A DNA stretch of 64,000 nt from contig NZ_CP108370.1 in NCBI RefSeq assembly GCF_035953295.1, positions 6,743,001 to 6,807,000 on the forward strand, in the 5' to 3' direction. Source of the stretch: Streptomyces sp. NBC_01335. Lineage in GTDB: Bacteria; Actinomycetota; Actinomycetes; Streptomycetales; Streptomycetaceae. This document shows positions 32,504 through 41,516 of this stretch, one piece after another. A model generated the notes under the pieces. It did no database searches. It had not been told where the DNA came from and saw only the letters and a program-made list of their open reading frames with translations. Numbering within the stretch: the stretch's first letter is position 1; every line of letters begins with the position of its first letter. The translations under genes were made by a program, and so were the position numbers.

Positions 32504-33901
32504 TCAGTCCGGAATCGGGATCCGGATCCGGATCGTGCTGCCGCCGCCGGGCGGGGAGTCGATGGCCAGCTTCCCGTCGAAGGCCGCCACCCGGTCCGCG
32601 AGCCCGGTCATCCCGCTGCCGGCGGTGGCCATGTCCATGCCGCCGATCCCGTCGTCGGAGACTCTGATGCGCAGCATGTCACCGAACTCGACGCGTACGT
32701 CTATCCGGGACGCCTGCGCGTGCTTGACCGCGTTGGTCACCGCCTCGGCCACCACGAAGTACGCGTTCGACTCGACGGTCGTGGAGATCCTGCGCTCGTC
32801 GCTGCTCTCGACGACCACGGGCACCGGGCACCGTGCCGCCAGGTCCTGCACCGCCGCGACCAGCCCCTTCACCGTGAGTACGAGGGGGTAGATACCCGAC
32901 GCGAGTTCCCTCAGCTCGTTGATCGCCGTCTGGGCGTTGTCGATCGACTGGTCCAGCAGGTCGGCCGCGGACGTCTCCGTGTCGGGAATCAGCTCCCGCG
33001 CGAGCCGCAGCCCGATCATCAGGCTCACCAGGCGCTGCTGCGCTCCGTCGTGCAGGTCCCGGGCGGTGCGACGGTGTACGGCCTCGGTGTTCTCCATGAT
33101 GCGGCGGCGGCTGTCCTGGAGAGAGGCGGCCATGTGATTGAAGGAGGTGCCCAGCGTCCCGATCTCCGCCACCTTGCTGGGGGCGACGCGCACACTCAGG
33201 TCGCCACCCGCCAGTTCCCGTGCGGCTGCCGCCGCCCCGCGCACCGGCCGTACCACCGCGCGGTGCTGGAGCGCCGTGAAGGCGCCCACGAGCACGGTCG
33301 ACGCCGCGAGCCCCAGGGCGGCGGCGAGCACCGCCTGATGGCCATTGGCCTCGGCGGCGTCCTCGCGCTCGGCCAACTGAGCGCGCTCGTCCTTCTGGTA
33401 GCGATCGAATTGTGCCCGCAGCACATCGACGCTGGCCTTGCCCTCGGACGTCTCCTTCAGATCGGCGGCCGCGGAGTCACCTCGCCGGATCATCTCGACC
33501 AGAGGTATCGAGTAGTCGTCGAGGAAGGACTGCACCCCCCGCGCGATCCGCTCGGCGGCACGCCGCTGCTCGGGGGAGGTGGTGCAGGTGGTGAACCGCC
33601 GTGTTTCCGCCGGCAGCGCGTCGCGCGCGGCGACCCACGGTGAGAGGAAGTCCTCGTGCCCGGTGATGAGGTACCCGCGCTGCCCCGTCTCCAGGTCGAC
33701 GAGCAGTTGTTCCATGTCACCGGCCTCGACGAGAGCGGTCCGGGAGGCACGCCTGGCCGCAGTGGCGCTGTTCGAGTCGGAGATGGCCCACAGCAGGACG
33801 GTGAAGCCGACACCGATCAGCAAGGCGAGCAGGCCGCTCGTCGCGATGGTGACGCTCGTCAGTCCCAGGGGCCGGCCCCGGTGTTTCCGCCACGCGTTCA
33901 T
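32504..33901 (-). CDS. sensor histidine kinase (CHASE3-HAMP-HisKA_3)
   Basis: This 465-residue membrane kinase has a first transmembrane segment (about 15-40), an extracellular CHASE3 domain (about 45-180, with DLETGQRGYLITGHEDFLSPW), a second transmembrane segment (about 187-210), HAMP (about 215-265, with GTLGTSFNHMAASLQDSR), and HisKA_3 with phosphoacceptor His284 (RTARDLHDGAQQRL). The HATPase ends in the DDGIGGMD and GSGMTGLADRVAAFDG boxes. ATG 33901 is chosen because longer extensions run into a hexanucleotide repeat. It lies just downstream of the NB-ARC gene and probably partners the NarL-type regulator at 28575. Confidence 0.9.
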   Translation of the reverse strand: MNAWRKHRGRPLGLTSVTIATSGLLALLIGVGFTVLLWAISDSNSATAARRASRTALVEAGDMEQLLVDLETGQRGYLITGHEDFLSPWVAARDALPAETRRFTTCTTSPEQRRAAERIARGVQSFLDDYSIPLVEMIRRGDSAAADLKETSEGKASVDVLRAQFDRYQKDERAQLAEREDAAEANGHQAVLAAALGLAASTVLVGAFTALQHRAVVRPVRGAAAAARELAGGDLSVRVAPSKVAEIGTLGTSFNHMAASLQDSRRRIMENTEAVHRRTARDLHDGAQQRLVSLMIGLRLARELIPDTETSAADLLDQSIDNAQTAINELRELASGIYPLVLTVKGLVAAVQDLAARCPVPVVVESSDERRISTTVESNAYFVVAEAVTNAVKHAQASRIDVRVEFGDMLRIRVSDDGIGGMDMATAGSGMTGLADRVAAFDGKLAIDSPPGGGSTIRIRIPIPD

Positions 33902-34048
33902 GGTCCGCCCGCCGATGGAGGTTGTTGAGACCTCCAGAGTGTGCAACGCGGCTACGGTCGAGCGAAAACATGTCCGAATGCTGTGCCGACAGAGTTGCAT
34001 TCTTAGTGATGAACCGTGCTTTGTCGGTGCATGTCGTTTTCTGTGGCA

Positions 34049-34124
34049 GGCCAAGGCCAAGGCCAAGGCCAAGGGGGAGGCCAAGGGGGAGGCGCGGGCG
34101 GAGTCCAAGGCCAAGGCGGAACGT
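34049..34124. repeat. GGCCAA hexanucleotide tandem repeat
   Basis: Four perfect ggccaa units (34049-34072) are followed by degenerate copies interrupted by gggggag (to about 34124). The array lies between the stop of the NB-ARC gene (34143) and the start of the kinase (33901), both leftward. The rest of the 33902-34142 gap contains no gene. It may vary in length between strains. Confidence 0.8.
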
Positions 34125-34142
34125 GGTGCTGGTGGGCGGCGC

Positions 34143-36401
34143 TCAGTGGACGTCGAGCTCGGCGAGGCGTTCCCGGGCCGTGGCGGTGTGCTGGGGATTG
34201 GCCACCGACCCGAGGGCGAGGCATCGGGAGAAGGCGTCCCTGGCCTCGTCGCGGTGCCCCGCGGCCAGCAGGGCGTTGCCGAGGTGGACCAGAGCGCGGC
34301 TCTCCAGCCCCGGAAGGCCGCTGGCCCGGCAGAGATCCACGGCGGTCCGCAGGTGGCTGACCGCCTCGGACCAGTTCGCCAGACCGCTGTGGGCCTGGCC
34401 GATGGACGCCTGCAGGTTCGCGCGGACGAAGTCGGCGCTGTGCGGTTCGACGAGGTCGCCGGAGTGCTCCAGGAAGGCGAGCGTGCGTATGTGCTCCGTG
34501 ATGGATTCCTCGAACCGACCTGCTTCCAGGAGGGTCTGGGCGTAGCTGCTCATGGCGTGCAGGGTGCCGTGCAGGTCGCCTGCGGCCTCGAAGAGCTCTG
34601 CTGCCTCGCGATTGTGACCCGCCGCGTCGTCGTGGTCGCCGAGCAGGCTGAAAGCCCAGGCCGTGTAGCTGTGGGCCCAGCCCTGCTGGGGAAGATCCTC
34701 GGCGCGCCTGGCGGCTTCCAGGGCCCGGGCGGAGCGGCCGAGGCTGTCCTGGTGGCGGCCTTCGCACACCAGCAGGGCCCAGGCGTGGTAGTTGAGGTGG
34801 GTGGCTTCGAGGAGGGGGTCGCCGAGGGCCTGGGCGGAGCGGGCGGCGGTGCCGAAGACCTCGGGCCAGTGCCCCCAGAAGATCCATTGGTCGGAGAACC
34901 AGTGCAGGCTTTCGGCGACTTCGACGACGGTGGTGTGGTCGCCCGCGGAGGCGGCCGCGCGCAGGGCGGCGAGCCAGTTGGTGCCTTCGGCCTGGAGCCA
35001 GTGGCGGGCGCGTTCGGCATCGGACAGGTCGACGATGCCCTGCCAGCTCGGGGACGGGGCGCCATGGTCGGGTTCGTACCAGCGGCCCGCCACGACGGCG
35101 GTCTCCAGCAGCCAGCGGCGCAGTGCCGACCGGGCCGCCTCGGCCTCGGGGGCGGGTTCCTCGGCCTGCAGCAGACCGCGGGCGAACAGGCGCAGCAGGT
35201 CGTGGAGGCGGTAGCGGTCCTGGTCCGTGCCCAGCAGCCCGGTCTCGACCAGCTCGTCGAGGATGTCCTCGGTGTCGAACAACGGCAGCCCGGTCAGCTG
35301 GGCGGCGCAGGCCGCGCCGGCATCAGGGCCCTCGACCAGCGCGAGGAGCCGGAACAGGCGGGCGGCGGTCGGGGTGAGCTGGCGGTAGGACAGGTCGAAG
35401 GCCGCCGAGAGACGGAGGTCACCGGCGGTCAGGGTGTCCAGGCGGCGTTCTTCGACGGCGAGGCGGTCGGCGAGGCGGCGTACGGTCCAGCCGGTGCGGG
35501 TGGCCAGCCAGTTGGCCGCCACGCGCAGCGCCAACGGCAGGTGCCCGCAACGGCGGGCGACCTCGGCCAGTGCGACCGGATCGGCGTCGGCGCGCTCCCG
35601 CCCCACCACGGAGGCCAGGAAGACGTCGGCTTCGGCGGGAGAGAGCTCGCCGATGGGCAGACGGTGGACATCGTCCAGACCGGTCAGCATCCTTCGGCTG
35701 GTGACCACCACCATCCCCGCGCCGGCGCTCGGCAGGAGCGGGCGGGCCTGGTCCTCGTCGCGGGCGTTGTCCAGCACCAGAAGGCACCGGTGCTCGGCCA
35801 GCACCTGCCGGTACAGCTCCGGGTGACCCTGCGGGCCCGCCTTGGACAGGTCCCGGTCGGACACCCCCAGCGCCTTGAGCACGCGAAGCATCAGCTCGGC
35901 CGGATCGGGCGGGCAGTCGTCCATGCCGCGCAGCTCCACCACCAGTTGCCCGTCGGGAAAGCGGTCGGCCAGCTCGCGGGCGGCGTGCAGCGCCAGGGTG
36001 GTCTTGCCCGATCCCGGCGGCCCGGACACCGCCACGACCACCGGCAGCCCGGTCGGTGTCCGCTCCGCCAGTTCCGTCAGCCGTGCCAGCTCCGCCTCCC
36101 GGCCGACGAAGTCGTCGATGCCGCGGGGGAAGGCGCGCAGCCCCGCCGGACCGGAACGGGGGATCTGCCCGGAGCGGGCGGCGGCCAGCAGCCGTTCCCG
36201 GTGTTCCTCACCCAGTCCGAGCCCGATGGCGAGTGCGGCGACCGTTCCCCGCTGGGGAGTCGCCCGCCGGCCCCGCTCCAGATCCCCGATTCCGCGGACG
36301 CTCACCCCTGACGCCTCGGCCAGTGCCTCGATCGTCAGCGACGCCTCCAACCGGAACTGCCGCAGCAGTGCCCCGAACTTCACATCACCCGCGTCGGCCA
36401 T
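34143..36401 (-). CDS. XRE-NB-ARC-TPR (STAND) transcriptional regulator
   Basis: This 752-residue protein has an XRE HTH (about 8-68, with LTIEALAEASGVSVRGIGDLERGRR), an NB-ARC ATPase (Walker A SGPPGSGKTTLAL near 126, LLVLDNARDEDQ Walker B, MVVVTSRR, HLPLALRVAANWL), a winged-helix-like region, and a C-terminal TPR array (about 470-750, with repeated A-x-x-LG patterns). In Streptomyces these STAND proteins are mostly regulators of secondary metabolism or development, in which ATP-driven switching follows ligand sensing by the TPRs. It is the intact counterpart of the truncated gene at 19280. No clear target is adjacent except the kinase/LAL genes downstream. Confidence 0.9.
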   Translation of the reverse strand: MADAGDVKFGALLRQFRLEASLTIEALAEASGVSVRGIGDLERGRRATPQRGTVAALAIGLGLGEEHRERLLAAARSGQIPRSGPAGLRAFPRGIDDFVGREAELARLTELAERTPTGLPVVVAVSGPPGSGKTTLALHAARELADRFPDGQLVVELRGMDDCPPDPAELMLRVLKALGVSDRDLSKAGPQGHPELYRQVLAEHRCLLVLDNARDEDQARPLLPSAGAGMVVVTSRRMLTGLDDVHRLPIGELSPAEADVFLASVVGRERADADPVALAEVARRCGHLPLALRVAANWLATRTGWTVRRLADRLAVEERRLDTLTAGDLRLSAAFDLSYRQLTPTAARLFRLLALVEGPDAGAACAAQLTGLPLFDTEDILDELVETGLLGTDQDRYRLHDLLRLFARGLLQAEEPAPEAEAARSALRRWLLETAVVAGRWYEPDHGAPSPSWQGIVDLSDAERARHWLQAEGTNWLAALRAAASAGDHTTVVEVAESLHWFSDQWIFWGHWPEVFGTAARSAQALGDPLLEATHLNYHAWALLVCEGRHQDSLGRSARALEAARRAEDLPQQGWAHSYTAWAFSLLGDHDDAAGHNREAAELFEAAGDLHGTLHAMSSYAQTLLEAGRFEESITEHIRTLAFLEHSGDLVEPHSADFVRANLQASIGQAHSGLANWSEAVSHLRTAVDLCRASGLPGLESRALVHLGNALLAAGHRDEARDAFSRCLALGSVANPQHTATARERLAELDVH

Positions 36402-37093
36402 CGACGGCTCATCCCGCTTTCTCGCACAGCCTGCACCCCGAACCCCACCGACATCATGCCCGAGCAGGGTCGGGCACCCGCGGGGAGGAGGACGCCAAGC
36501 GGCTGACCTGCGGATACGGCCAAGCGCTACGGCCCGCGGGAACGCTCCCGGAAGCCTGCCCGGACGAGGGTGCCGTGGGCGGCACAGGCGTCACGCAGCG
36601 GACCGGGGAGCACGAAGCCGTGGATCGTGCGAGACCCGTGTTCGCCCGCGCCGACAGCCGACCGGAGGACCGCGCGTGGCCCCGGGCACGGACTCAGGCA
36701 GAAATCCGGAGCGGAGATCACGGAACCGGACAAGTACGTCCGCGCGGTGCGTCGCTGGAACAGCACGGTGCACGGTGAGGCAAGAAGGGGCCGGTCAAAG
36801 GGGCTATCTTCGTCGATGCGGCCTCGGGCCGCCGAACCGCGCCCCGGCGGTTCGTAGCAGCACCCCCCGTCCGACCTCGGTCCGCGGTGGCCCGACGCGC
36901 CGCCGCTCCACCCGCCCCGCTCCGCACCCTCCAGGGGGACCTCCGTCCGGATCACGCCGGGCTCGCGCCACACGTCGTACCGGCGTTTCGACCTGAGTCC
37001 GTCCGCGACACAACATGCTGGAAACACGTGCCCGCCGTCGACCGCAAGGCTGGGCACGACTGCCCCGGCGCGCCACATCACAGGAGTCACGCG
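36402..37093. other. 692-bp intergenic region without a supported gene
   Basis: The region lies between divergently transcribed genes (NB-ARC leftward, S53 peptidase rightward). Frames here are short and give no recognisable motifs or ribosome-binding sites. It presumably contains both promoters; I see no clear dyad. Confidence 0.5.
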
Positions 37094-40000
37094 TTGCGAA
37101 TACCGAGGCCGTTCAGACCGGGTGCACTGCGCATACCCGTACGGCTGGCCGTCGTCGTCTCCTCCGCGATGGCGGTGGTGGGCGCGGGTCTGCCCCTCGC
37201 CGCAGCTGCGGGAGCGGAGCCGGCCGCCACGTCGACACCGCGGAGCAAGCCCTCCGTCGAGCAGATGTGCGACGCGCCCCGGCCCGGCAGGGTCGGCTGC
37301 TTCGCGATGAGACGCACCGACCTCGGCGTCGGACGAGGCGATGTGGCGGCCACCGCGACGCCCGGTGGCTATGGCCCCGCGGATCTGTGGAGTGCGTACA
37401 ACCTGCCGGGCGACGGGGGCGAGGGCCGGACCGTGGCCATCGTGGTCGCCTACGACGACCCGGCGGCCGAATCCGACCTGGCCGTCTACCGTGCCCAGTA
37501 CGGTCTGCCCGAATGCACCACCGCCCATGGCTGCTTCCGCAAGATCGACCAGCGGGGCGGCTCGGACTATCCGCCCCCTGACTCGGGTTGGGCCGGTGAA
37601 GCGTCGCTCGACATGGACATGGTCTCCGCGGCCGCGCCCGGTGCCCACATCCTGCTGGTCGAAGCCGACAGCGACCGTGTCGAGGACATCTTCGCCGCGG
37701 TCGACCAGGCCGTCGCCCAAGGAGCCCAGTACGTCTCCAACTCCTACGGGAGCGCGTACGACCCCACGCCCGGCAGCGGTGAGGACCCCGCCGAGACCAC
37801 CGACTTCGACGCCCACTACAACCACCCCGGCGTCGCGATGGTCGCGGCCTCGGGAGACCTCGGCTACGGCGTCGCGTACCCGGCGGCCTCGCAGTACGTG
37901 ACCGCCGTCGGCGGTACCGCGCTCAAGAGGGACACCGGCGCCGCCCGCGGCTGGTCCGAGTCGGTGTGGCACAACGGCTACGGCGGCACCGGTTCGGGCT
38001 GCTCGGCCTACGAACCCAAGCCCGCCTTCCAGAGCGACACCGGATGTGACACGCGGTCCGTGACGGACGTCTCCGCGGTCGCCGACCCGCTCACCGGTGT
38101 GGCGGTCTACCAGACCTACGGCAGCGACGGCTGGGGGGTGATGGGCGGCACCAGCGCCTCGTCCCCGATCATCGCCGGCGTCTACGCGGCCGCCGACGCA
38201 CCCGCCGCCGACGACTACCCCAACGCCTACCCGTACCTCACACCCTCCGGCCTCAACGACGTGACCAGCGGCGCGAACGGCAACTGCGCCACCAGCTACC
38301 TCTGCACCGCAGGGACCGGCTACGACGGTCCGACCGGGCTCGGAACCCCCGACGGCCTGACGTCCTTCCGCAGTTACCCGCACGGCACGGTGAGTGGCAC
38401 GGTCACCGACACCTCCGGGGCTCCGCTGCCCAGGGCCGTGATCACGGCAGGCGACCTCCGGGCCGTCACGGACGCCGACGGCCACTACTCCCTCGCGCTG
38501 CCGTCCGGCAGCTACGACCTGACCGCCGCCGCCTACGGTTACGCGGGCAGAACGACCGCGGCGGTGGTCGTCACCGACGGCGGCTCGGTCACGGAGAACT
38601 TCGCGCTGGCGCCGGTGCCCCGTCAGACCGTGACCGGCAAGGTCACCGACAGCGGCCACGGCTGGCCGTTGTACGCGACGGTCACCGTCGACGGCATGCC
38701 CGGCGCGCCGGTCTCCACCGACCCCTACACCGGCACCTACCAGCTCCGGATTCCCGAGGACCGGGCCTACACCCTGAAGGTCGCCGCCCGGTACCCCGGC
38801 TACCGGACAGTGACCGAGGACGTGACTGTCACAACCTCGCCCCGCACCGTGAACTTCGCCGTCCCGGTGGATGTGGAAGCGGCCACCGCCGCGGGTTACG
38901 AGCTCCGGTTCACCGGTCCCACCGAGCCGTTCGACTCCACCACCGCCGCGCCGGCCGACTGGGACGTCGTCGAAGCCGCCGGCTCCGTGGGCGGCTGGGA
39001 GTTCGCGGACCCCGGAAACCGCGGCAATCACACCGGTGGCGACGGAGCCTTCGCCGTGGTCGACAGCGACGCGGCCGGCTGGGGCAACCACCAGGACAGC
39101 TCGATGCTCAGCCCGGTCCACGACTTCAGCGGCTACACCAGACCCCAGATCTCGTTCGACACCGACTACCGCGGGTACTCCGGGCAGACCGCCGCCGTGG
39201 ACGTCACCACCGACGGCGGCGACACCTGGACCACCCTGTGGACGCGGACCGTCAACTGGACCGGTCACGTGGAGATCCCGCTCACCGACTACGCCGGCGC
39301 CTCCTCGGTGCGGGTGAGGTTCCACTTCACCGGCAGCTGGGGATACTGGTGGGCCCTCGACAACGTCTTCGTCGGCGACCGGGCCTATGCCCCGGTGGCC
39401 GGCGGCCTGCTGGCGGGTACCGTCACCGACGCCAACACCGGTGAGGGAGTCGTCGGAGCCACCGTCACCGACGCCCCCGCGCGGTCCGCCACGACCGTCG
39501 CCACCCCGGACGACCCGGACCTCGGCGACGGCTTCTACTGGCTGTTCTCCGACACCGTAGGCAACCACTCCCTCACGGCGGCCAAGAGCAGATACGCCTC
39601 CGCCACCAGGACCGTGCGGTCGGCGCCGGACCGCACCACCGAGGCCGGCCTCGCTCTCGACGCCGGACGGCTCACCGTCACCCCGGCAGCCGTCGACGAA
39701 TCGCTGGACTGGGGCGGCACCGGCACCCGGAAGCTGACCGTGAAGAACACCGGCGGGGCACCCGCCACCCTCTCCCTCCACGAGTATCCGGGCACCTCGC
39801 CTACAGGAGCCGCCCCGAGCGCTCAGGGCGCTCCGCTCCAGGTGGTGCCGGGTGACTACGCACCGTTGCGGGAGCAGCTCGACAAGTCCGGTACCGGGAG
39901 CACGCGTTCGGCGGTGGCACCCGCGGTCGGTGGCGATGCCTGGAAGCCGGTGGCCGACCTGCCCACGGCAGTCTCGGACAACGCGGTCGCCGTGGACGGC

Positions 40001-41269
40001 GGAAAGCTCTACTCCGCCTACGGCTACACCGGCAGCGACTACACCTCCGATCTGTACGCCTACGACGCCGACTCTGGCGCCTGGTCGCAACGGGCCTCGG
40101 CGGCCGAGGCCCGTTCAAAGGCCGCCATGGGCAGCATCGACGGCAAGCTCTACGCCGTCGGCGGCTGGCGCACCGACGGCTCGGTCGACGCCCGGCTGGA
40201 GATCTACGACCCGTCGTCCGACAGCTGGACCACCGGCGCCTCCTCGCCCAAGCCCTCCGCGGCCTCGGGCAACGCGGTCCTGGACGGCGAGCTGTACGTC
40301 ATCGGCGGCTGCTCCGAGACGGGGTGCGGCACCACCGACGTGGACGCCTACGACCCGTCCACCGACAGTTGGTCGGAGAGGGCTCCGTACCCCGAGCCCG
40401 TCTCCTGGAGCGCGTGCGGCTCGATCGCGGGCCTGCTCTACTGCGCCGGCGGTACGGCTGACACACCCACGAAGCACGCCTACGCCTACGACCCCTCGTC
40501 CAACAGCTGGTCGCCGATCGCCGATCTGCCGACCACCCTCTGGGGTTCGGCCCACACCGCCGCGAACGGAGAACTGCTCACCGTCGGCGGCAGGGTGCCC
40601 GACGGCATCACCAACCAGAGTTTCGCCTACGACCCGCAAGCCAACACCTGGAGCGTGCTGCCGAACGTCTCCGCCGCGGTCTACCGCGGTGGCGGAGCCC
40701 CCGGCTTCTACAGCGTGGGCGGCGTGCGCACCAGCCTTCTCGGGGCCCAGCCGGTCGCCACGGCCGAGGTGCTGCCCGGGTACGACCAGGTCGTCGAGGA
40801 TGTGACCTGGCTCGACGTCGACAGGAGTCGGGTGACTCTCGCGCCCGGCGCCAGTGCCGTCGTGGCCGTCTCCCTGGATTCCACGGTCGACGAGATCACC
40901 CGGCCGGGCGTGTACACCGCGAATCTGGGCGTGGGCAGCGACACGCCGTACCGGGTCTCCGCGATCCCGGTGACCATGCACGTCGACCCGCCGAAGAACT
41001 GGGGCGCGTACACCGGCACGATCCTCGGCTCCGACGGCACGGGCGGCACCGTACCGCTCGCCGGGGCCACCGTCCGGATCGACGGCCGGGCGTCGAGCCA
41101 CACCCTGACGGCCGCGGCGGACGGCACCTTCGCCCTGTGGACGGATGCCCGAGGCGCCCCGCTCACCGTGACCGTGTCCAGGGACGGCTACCAATCGGCC
41201 GTCGCCGAGGTGAAGCTCCAGAAGGGAAGGACGACCACCGGCAACTTCACCCTGCGGAAAGCCCCGTGA
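37094..41269 (+). CDS. secreted mosaic S53 (sedolisin) peptidase with Kelch and carboxypeptidase-regulatory domains
   Basis: The 1391-residue precursor starts at TTG 37094 (AGGAG seven bases upstream). A basic n-region and hydrophobic segment (RLAVVVSSAMAVVGAGLPLAA) form the signal peptide. The S53 domain (about 70-435) has catalytic Glu169/Asp173 (GEASLDMD), oxyanion Asp255 (ASGDLG) and Ser354 in GGTSASSP. No long propeptide is seen. Beyond it are two carboxypeptidase-regulatory-like domains (about 435-590), a jelly-roll MAM-like domain (about 600-760), another regulatory domain, five or so Kelch blades (about 950-1210, with repeats such as AYDPSSNSWSPI), and a final regulatory-like domain (about 1295-1390). 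The accessory domains probably bind polymers or surfaces. It probably degrades extracellular protein at acidic pH. Confidence 0.85.
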   Translation: MRIPRPFRPGALRIPVRLAVVVSSAMAVVGAGLPLAAAAGAEPAATSTPRSKPSVEQMCDAPRPGRVGCFAMRRTDLGVGRGDVAATATPGGYGPADLWSAYNLPGDGGEGRTVAIVVAYDDPAAESDLAVYRAQYGLPECTTAHGCFRKIDQRGGSDYPPPDSGWAGEASLDMDMVSAAAPGAHILLVEADSDRVEDIFAAVDQAVAQGAQYVSNSYGSAYDPTPGSGEDPAETTDFDAHYNHPGVAMVAASGDLGYGVAYPAASQYVTAVGGTALKRDTGAARGWSESVWHNGYGGTGSGCSAYEPKPAFQSDTGCDTRSVTDVSAVADPLTGVAVYQTYGSDGWGVMGGTSASSPIIAGVYAAADAPAADDYPNAYPYLTPSGLNDVTSGANGNCATSYLCTAGTGYDGPTGLGTPDGLTSFRSYPHGTVSGTVTDTSGAPLPRAVITAGDLRAVTDADGHYSLALPSGSYDLTAAAYGYAGRTTAAVVVTDGGSVTENFALAPVPRQTVTGKVTDSGHGWPLYATVTVDGMPGAPVSTDPYTGTYQLRIPEDRAYTLKVAARYPGYRTVTEDVTVTTSPRTVNFAVPVDVEAATAAGYELRFTGPTEPFDSTTAAPADWDVVEAAGSVGGWEFADPGNRGNHTGGDGAFAVVDSDAAGWGNHQDSSMLSPVHDFSGYTRPQISFDTDYRGYSGQTAAVDVTTDGGDTWTTLWTRTVNWTGHVEIPLTDYAGASSVRVRFHFTGSWGYWWALDNVFVGDRAYAPVAGGLLAGTVTDANTGEGVVGATVTDAPARSATTVATPDDPDLGDGFYWLFSDTVGNHSLTAAKSRYASATRTVRSAPDRTTEAGLALDAGRLTVTPAAVDESLDWGGTGTRKLTVKNTGGAPATLSLHEYPGTSPTGAAPSAQGAPLQVVPGDYAPLREQLDKSGTGSTRSAVAPAVGGDAWKPVADLPTAVSDNAVAVDGGKLYSAYGYTGSDYTSDLYAYDADSGAWSQRASAAEARSKAAMGSIDGKLYAVGGWRTDGSVDARLEIYDPSSDSWTTGASSPKPSAASGNAVLDGELYVIGGCSETGCGTTDVDAYDPSTDSWSERAPYPEPVSWSACGSIAGLLYCAGGTADTPTKHAYAYDPSSNSWSPIADLPTTLWGSAHTAANGELLTVGGRVPDGITNQSFAYDPQANTWSVLPNVSAAVYRGGGAPGFYSVGGVRTSLLGAQPVATAEVLPGYDQVVEDVTWLDVDRSRVTLAPGASAVVAVSLDSTVDEITRPGVYTANLGVGSDTPYRVSAIPVTMHVDPPKNWGAYTGTILGSDGTGGTVPLAGATVRIDGRASSHTLTAAADGTFALWTDARGAPLTVTVSRDGYQSAVAEVKLQKGRTTTGNFTLRKAP

Positions 41270-41324
41270 CGCCGGCCCGCGGCAGCCGGCGAGGGGTGTT
41301 CCGGTTACCACGGCGGCCGGGGTG

Positions 41325-41385
41325 TGCCGTCGAATGCCGTCGAAGGCAGCCGAAGCTCCGTCGAAGTGCCGTCGAAGTGCCGTCG
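41325..41385. repeat. TGCCGTCGAA short tandem repeat
   Basis: About six imperfect units of tgccgtcgaa(g), period 10-11 bases, lie between the peptidase stop and its terminator. The surrounding 41270-41516 interval holds no gene. Confidence 0.65.
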
Positions 41386-41465
41386 TTCGGCCGGAGGGCG
41401 GGCCGGTCGGCTTCTCGTCACGATGCAGGCGCGGAGCCGAGGACGCCCCGAACCGGGGCACGACG

Positions 41466-41500
41466 AGCGCCGGTTCCCACATGACGCGGGAACCGGCGCT
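41466..41500. terminator. hairpin between convergent peptidase and LPMO genes
   Basis: Arms agcgccggttccc (41466-41478) and gggaaccggcgct (41488-41500) are perfect over 13 bases, with a nine-base loop, followed on the plus strand by gctttt. It would end the rightward peptidase transcript and, being symmetric, can also end the leftward LPMO transcript whose stop is 17 bases away. Confidence 0.8.
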
Positions 41501-41516
41501 GCTTTTGACACACGCC

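Noticed and set aside
34143..36401. Anti-phage STAND (Avs-type) defence gene
   Set aside because: The N-terminal effector is an XRE DNA-binding domain, not a nuclease or protease, and there are no neighbouring defence genes; regulator is the better reading.
36402..37093. Remnant mobile element between the NB-ARC gene and the peptidase
   Set aside because: No transposase motifs, terminal inverted repeats or target duplications could be found.
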